DNA of 8,026 nt from Lachnospiraceae bacterium (lineage in GTDB: Bacteria; Bacillota; Clostridia; Lachnospirales; Lachnospiraceae), in assembly GCA_900769175.1 (NCBI GenBank), contig CAAGFP010000130.1:1-8026 (forward strand). Direction: 5' to 3'. Positions 7,200-8,026 of this stretch are shown here, in pieces; within the stretch, counting starts at the first letter, position 1; each line of letters starts with the position of its first letter. The notes under the pieces were generated by a model, which searched no databases, had not been told where the DNA came from, and was given only the letters and a program-made list of their open reading frames with translations. The position numbers and the translations under genes were made by a program.

Positions 7200-7326
7200 C
7201 GTTTTCTTTCTTCCTTTCTTCAAATCGTTTTGGCAGACCTACCTGCCACCTATGAAATTGTAAATAAATACAGGATAAAATCCTGCAATATCACTCATTC
7301 CCTTATGGAGTATCGGGAAAAAGTCC
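7200..7326 (-). other. Structured 5' leader of the transporter operon
   Basis: Between the predicted transcription start (about 7326) and the ATG lies a leader with three short inverted repeats: 7298-7319 (5-bp arms, 12-nt loop), 7271-7285 (caggat/atcctg, 3-nt loop) and 7231-7248 (tggcag/ctgcca, 6-nt loop). The middle one is followed on the minus strand by an AT-rich tail, so it could serve as a weak terminator for nrdR read-through or an attenuator. None matches a riboswitch class I can name. The hairpins are seen; a regulatory role is inference. Confidence 0.4.
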
Positions 7327-7332
7327 TAAAAG

Positions 7333-7361
7333 AGTATACATGAAAAAAAAGATTATTTCAA
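7333..7361 (-). promoter_or_regulatory. Sigma-A-type promoter of the transporter operon
   Basis: On the minus strand TTGAAA (7361-7356) and TATACT (7338-7333) are exactly 17 bp apart, each matching consensus at 5 of 6 positions. The -35 hexamer is formed by the last two sense codons of nrdR (Leu-Lys), and the spacer contains the nrdR stop codon and a T8 run. Transcription should begin near 7326. This makes the substrate-binding gene the first of a separate transcript even though it lies 153 nt after nrdR. Confidence 0.75.
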
Positions 7362-7802
7362 CATTTTCTTCAACTCGTCCATAAAAGTATTGACATCTTT
7401 GAATTCTCTATACACAGATGCAAATCTTACATATGCTACCGCGTCTAAATCTTTCAGTCGGTCCATAATCATCTCACCAATTAGTGCAGAAGGAATTTCT
7501 TTTTCTTCACGGCTGAAAATTTCTGTTTCAATATCGTCTACAATCTGTGTAATTTCCGTAATTGAAACCGGACGTTTATGACAGGCACGAAGTATTCCGC
7601 CTTCAATCTTGGTACGATCGTAGGATTCACGATTATTGTCCTTTTTGATAATAATCAACGGAATGGTTTCAATCTTTTCATAGGTTGTAAAACGCTTACC
7701 GCATTCATCACAGACACGGCGACGACGGATTGAATTATTATCCTCTGCAGGTCTTGAGTCAATTACTCTTGTGTTTTCATGATTACAAAACGGGCACTTC
7801 AT
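7353..7802 (-). CDS. nrdR: Transcriptional regulator NrdR
   Basis: NrdR represses ribonucleotide reductase genes when its nucleotide-binding domain senses dATP together with ATP. At 149 residues it has the usual length. The N-terminal zinc ribbon has Cys3, Cys6, Cys31 and Cys34 (MKCPFC and CDECG) with the characteristic basic stretch RRRR and the sequence RFTTYE after it. The ATP-cone follows at about 46-136, starting at PLIIIKKD with the usual KIEGGILRAC and RFASVYREFKDV segments. The ATG has AAGGAG (7808-7813) 5 nt upstream. The gene follows ylmC/ymxH, a common order in Clostridia. No ribonucleotide reductase gene is in the window, so its targets lie elsewhere. Its 3' end doubles as part of the promoter for the transporter operon. 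Two NrdR-box-like sites lie upstream, so autoregulation is plausible. Confidence 0.98.
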   Translation of the reverse strand: MKCPFCNHENTRVIDSRPAEDNNSIRRRRVCDECGKRFTTYEKIETIPLIIIKKDNNRESYDRTKIEGGILRACHKRPVSITEITQIVDDIETEIFSREEKEIPSALIGEMIMDRLKDLDAVAYVRFASVYREFKDVNTFMDELKKMLK

Positions 7803-7885
7803 ATTTTCTCCTTTGCCAAACTTTAATTGGTATACATAAACTTACTTAATTATCTTACAACATTTTTTTAAATAAGTCCATAAAA

Positions 7886-7901
7886 ACTATATATTTAGTG
7901 A
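7886..7901. promoter_or_regulatory. Candidate NrdR box, promoter-proximal copy
   Basis: The plus strand reads actatatatttagtga. By my alignment to the consensus acaCwAtATaTwGtgt as I remember it, 12 of 16 positions match, including the central A-t-A-T and the TwGtg arm. It lies 84 bp upstream of the nrdR start. The region is AT-rich, which raises the chance of accidental matches. Confidence 0.4.
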
Positions 7902-7915
7902 AAATACACGTTCTG

Positions 7916-7931
7916 AATCAATATTTAGTAT
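7916..7931. promoter_or_regulatory. Candidate NrdR box, distal copy
   Basis: The plus strand reads aatcaatatttagtat, matching the remembered consensus at 12 of 16 positions. It shares atatttagt with the other candidate site exactly 30 bp away, close to three helical turns; real NrdR boxes usually occur as such pairs. A TTGATT hexamer within it could be a -35 element, but I see no good -10 at the right distance. Confidence 0.4.
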
Positions 7932-7934
7932 ATG

Positions 7935-7969
7935 AAAAAACCGCCGATTGCTTATTTTATGTCAACCAA
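7935..7969 (-). terminator. Possible weak terminator of the ylmC-like gene
   Basis: On the minus strand ttggttg (7969-7963) can pair, with G-U wobbles, with caatcgg (7950-7944) across a 12-nt loop. Three bases later come six T residues (7940-7935). The stem overlaps the stop codon and is weak, so read-through into nrdR is likely. Confidence 0.3.
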
Positions 7970-8026
7970 AATAACATCCGGTCCGATTTGTTTTACATCG
8001 CGATAGGGAATGCAGTATTCCGGCTC
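7952..8026 (-). CDS. YlmC/YmxH family PRC-barrel protein, C-terminal end only
   Basis: The last 24 codons and stop are present; the rest lies beyond the right edge. The residues read EPEYCIPYRDVKQIGPDVILVDIK. The pattern Y-x-I-P-[YW]-x-x-[IV]-K-x-I-G-x-D-[IV]-I-L-V-D is the typical end of the YlmC/YmxH family, small single PRC-barrel proteins linked to sporulation in Firmicutes, though their molecular role is not settled. Position just upstream of nrdR on the same strand supports the call, since that pairing is common in Clostridia. The tail is short, so the family is likely rather than certain. Confidence 0.8.
   Translation of the reverse strand, partial: EPEYCIPYRDVKQIGPDVILVDIK

Noticed and set aside
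7221..7223. TTG as the start of the substrate-binding protein
   Set aside because: It lacks a well-placed ribosome binding site and only adds eight mainly basic residues before a complete lipoprotein signal starting at the ATG at 7199.
7225..7256. T-box-like sequence (AGGTGGCA) in the importer leader
   Set aside because: The full T-box core and the required specifier stem and terminator are absent, and the leader is too short.
7803..7951. Clear sigma-A promoter for nrdR
   Set aside because: Several partial hexamers exist (TTGATT, TTGTAA, TATACT, GATAAT) but no pair has both good matches and 16-18 bp spacing.

Overview
The window reads as a low-GC Firmicutes chromosome segment, most likely class Clostridia, family Lachnospiraceae. 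The grounds are AT-rich intergenic DNA, strong AGGAG-type ribosome binding sites, the ylmC/ymxH–nrdR gene pair, a B. subtilis-type EF-P (Lys32) and a DUF5688 gene, a family I associate mainly with Lachnospiraceae. All supported genes are on the minus strand, so the order below follows transcription, from high to low coordinates. No mobile element, tRNA, rRNA or CRISPR array was seen.

Right end: the last 24 codons of a ylmC/ymxH-type PRC-barrel gene, then a 149-bp AT-rich gap and nrdR, the regulator of ribonucleotide reductase genes. The gap holds two NrdR-box-like sites 30 bp apart, suggesting autoregulation. A well-formed sigma-A-type promoter (TTGAAA, 17 bp, TATACT) overlaps the end of nrdR and points into the next operon.

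Centre: a complete peptide-type (Opp/Dpp-like) ABC importer operon. It runs from a lipoprotein substrate-binding protein through two permeases to one polypeptide with two ATPase domains. A roughly 127-nt leader with three small hairpins precedes it. The genes are closely packed (24-nt gap, 1-nt overlap, 17-nt overlap), and the last, an HAD-family yqeG phosphatase, overlaps the ATPase gene by 8 nt. The substrate-binding protein captures ligand outside the cell, the two permeases form the channel, and the fused ATPase powers uptake. The substrate cannot be named from sequence; a peptide is the default. Why yqeG is in this operon is unclear.

Left: efp (elongation factor P) has a plausible promoter of its own and a clear intrinsic terminator. 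It is followed by about 200 bp packed with palindromes, including a perfect 19-bp hairpin, which looks like a dispersed intergenic repeat or structured RNA rather than coding DNA. The left edge is the 5' part of a DUF5688 gene of unknown function.

Most of the window is core chromosome. The least explained parts are the hairpin-rich block (771-973), the DUF5688 gene, the yqeG coupling to the transporter operon, and the paired NrdR-box-like sites. I found no convincing evidence of a wholly new multi-gene system.
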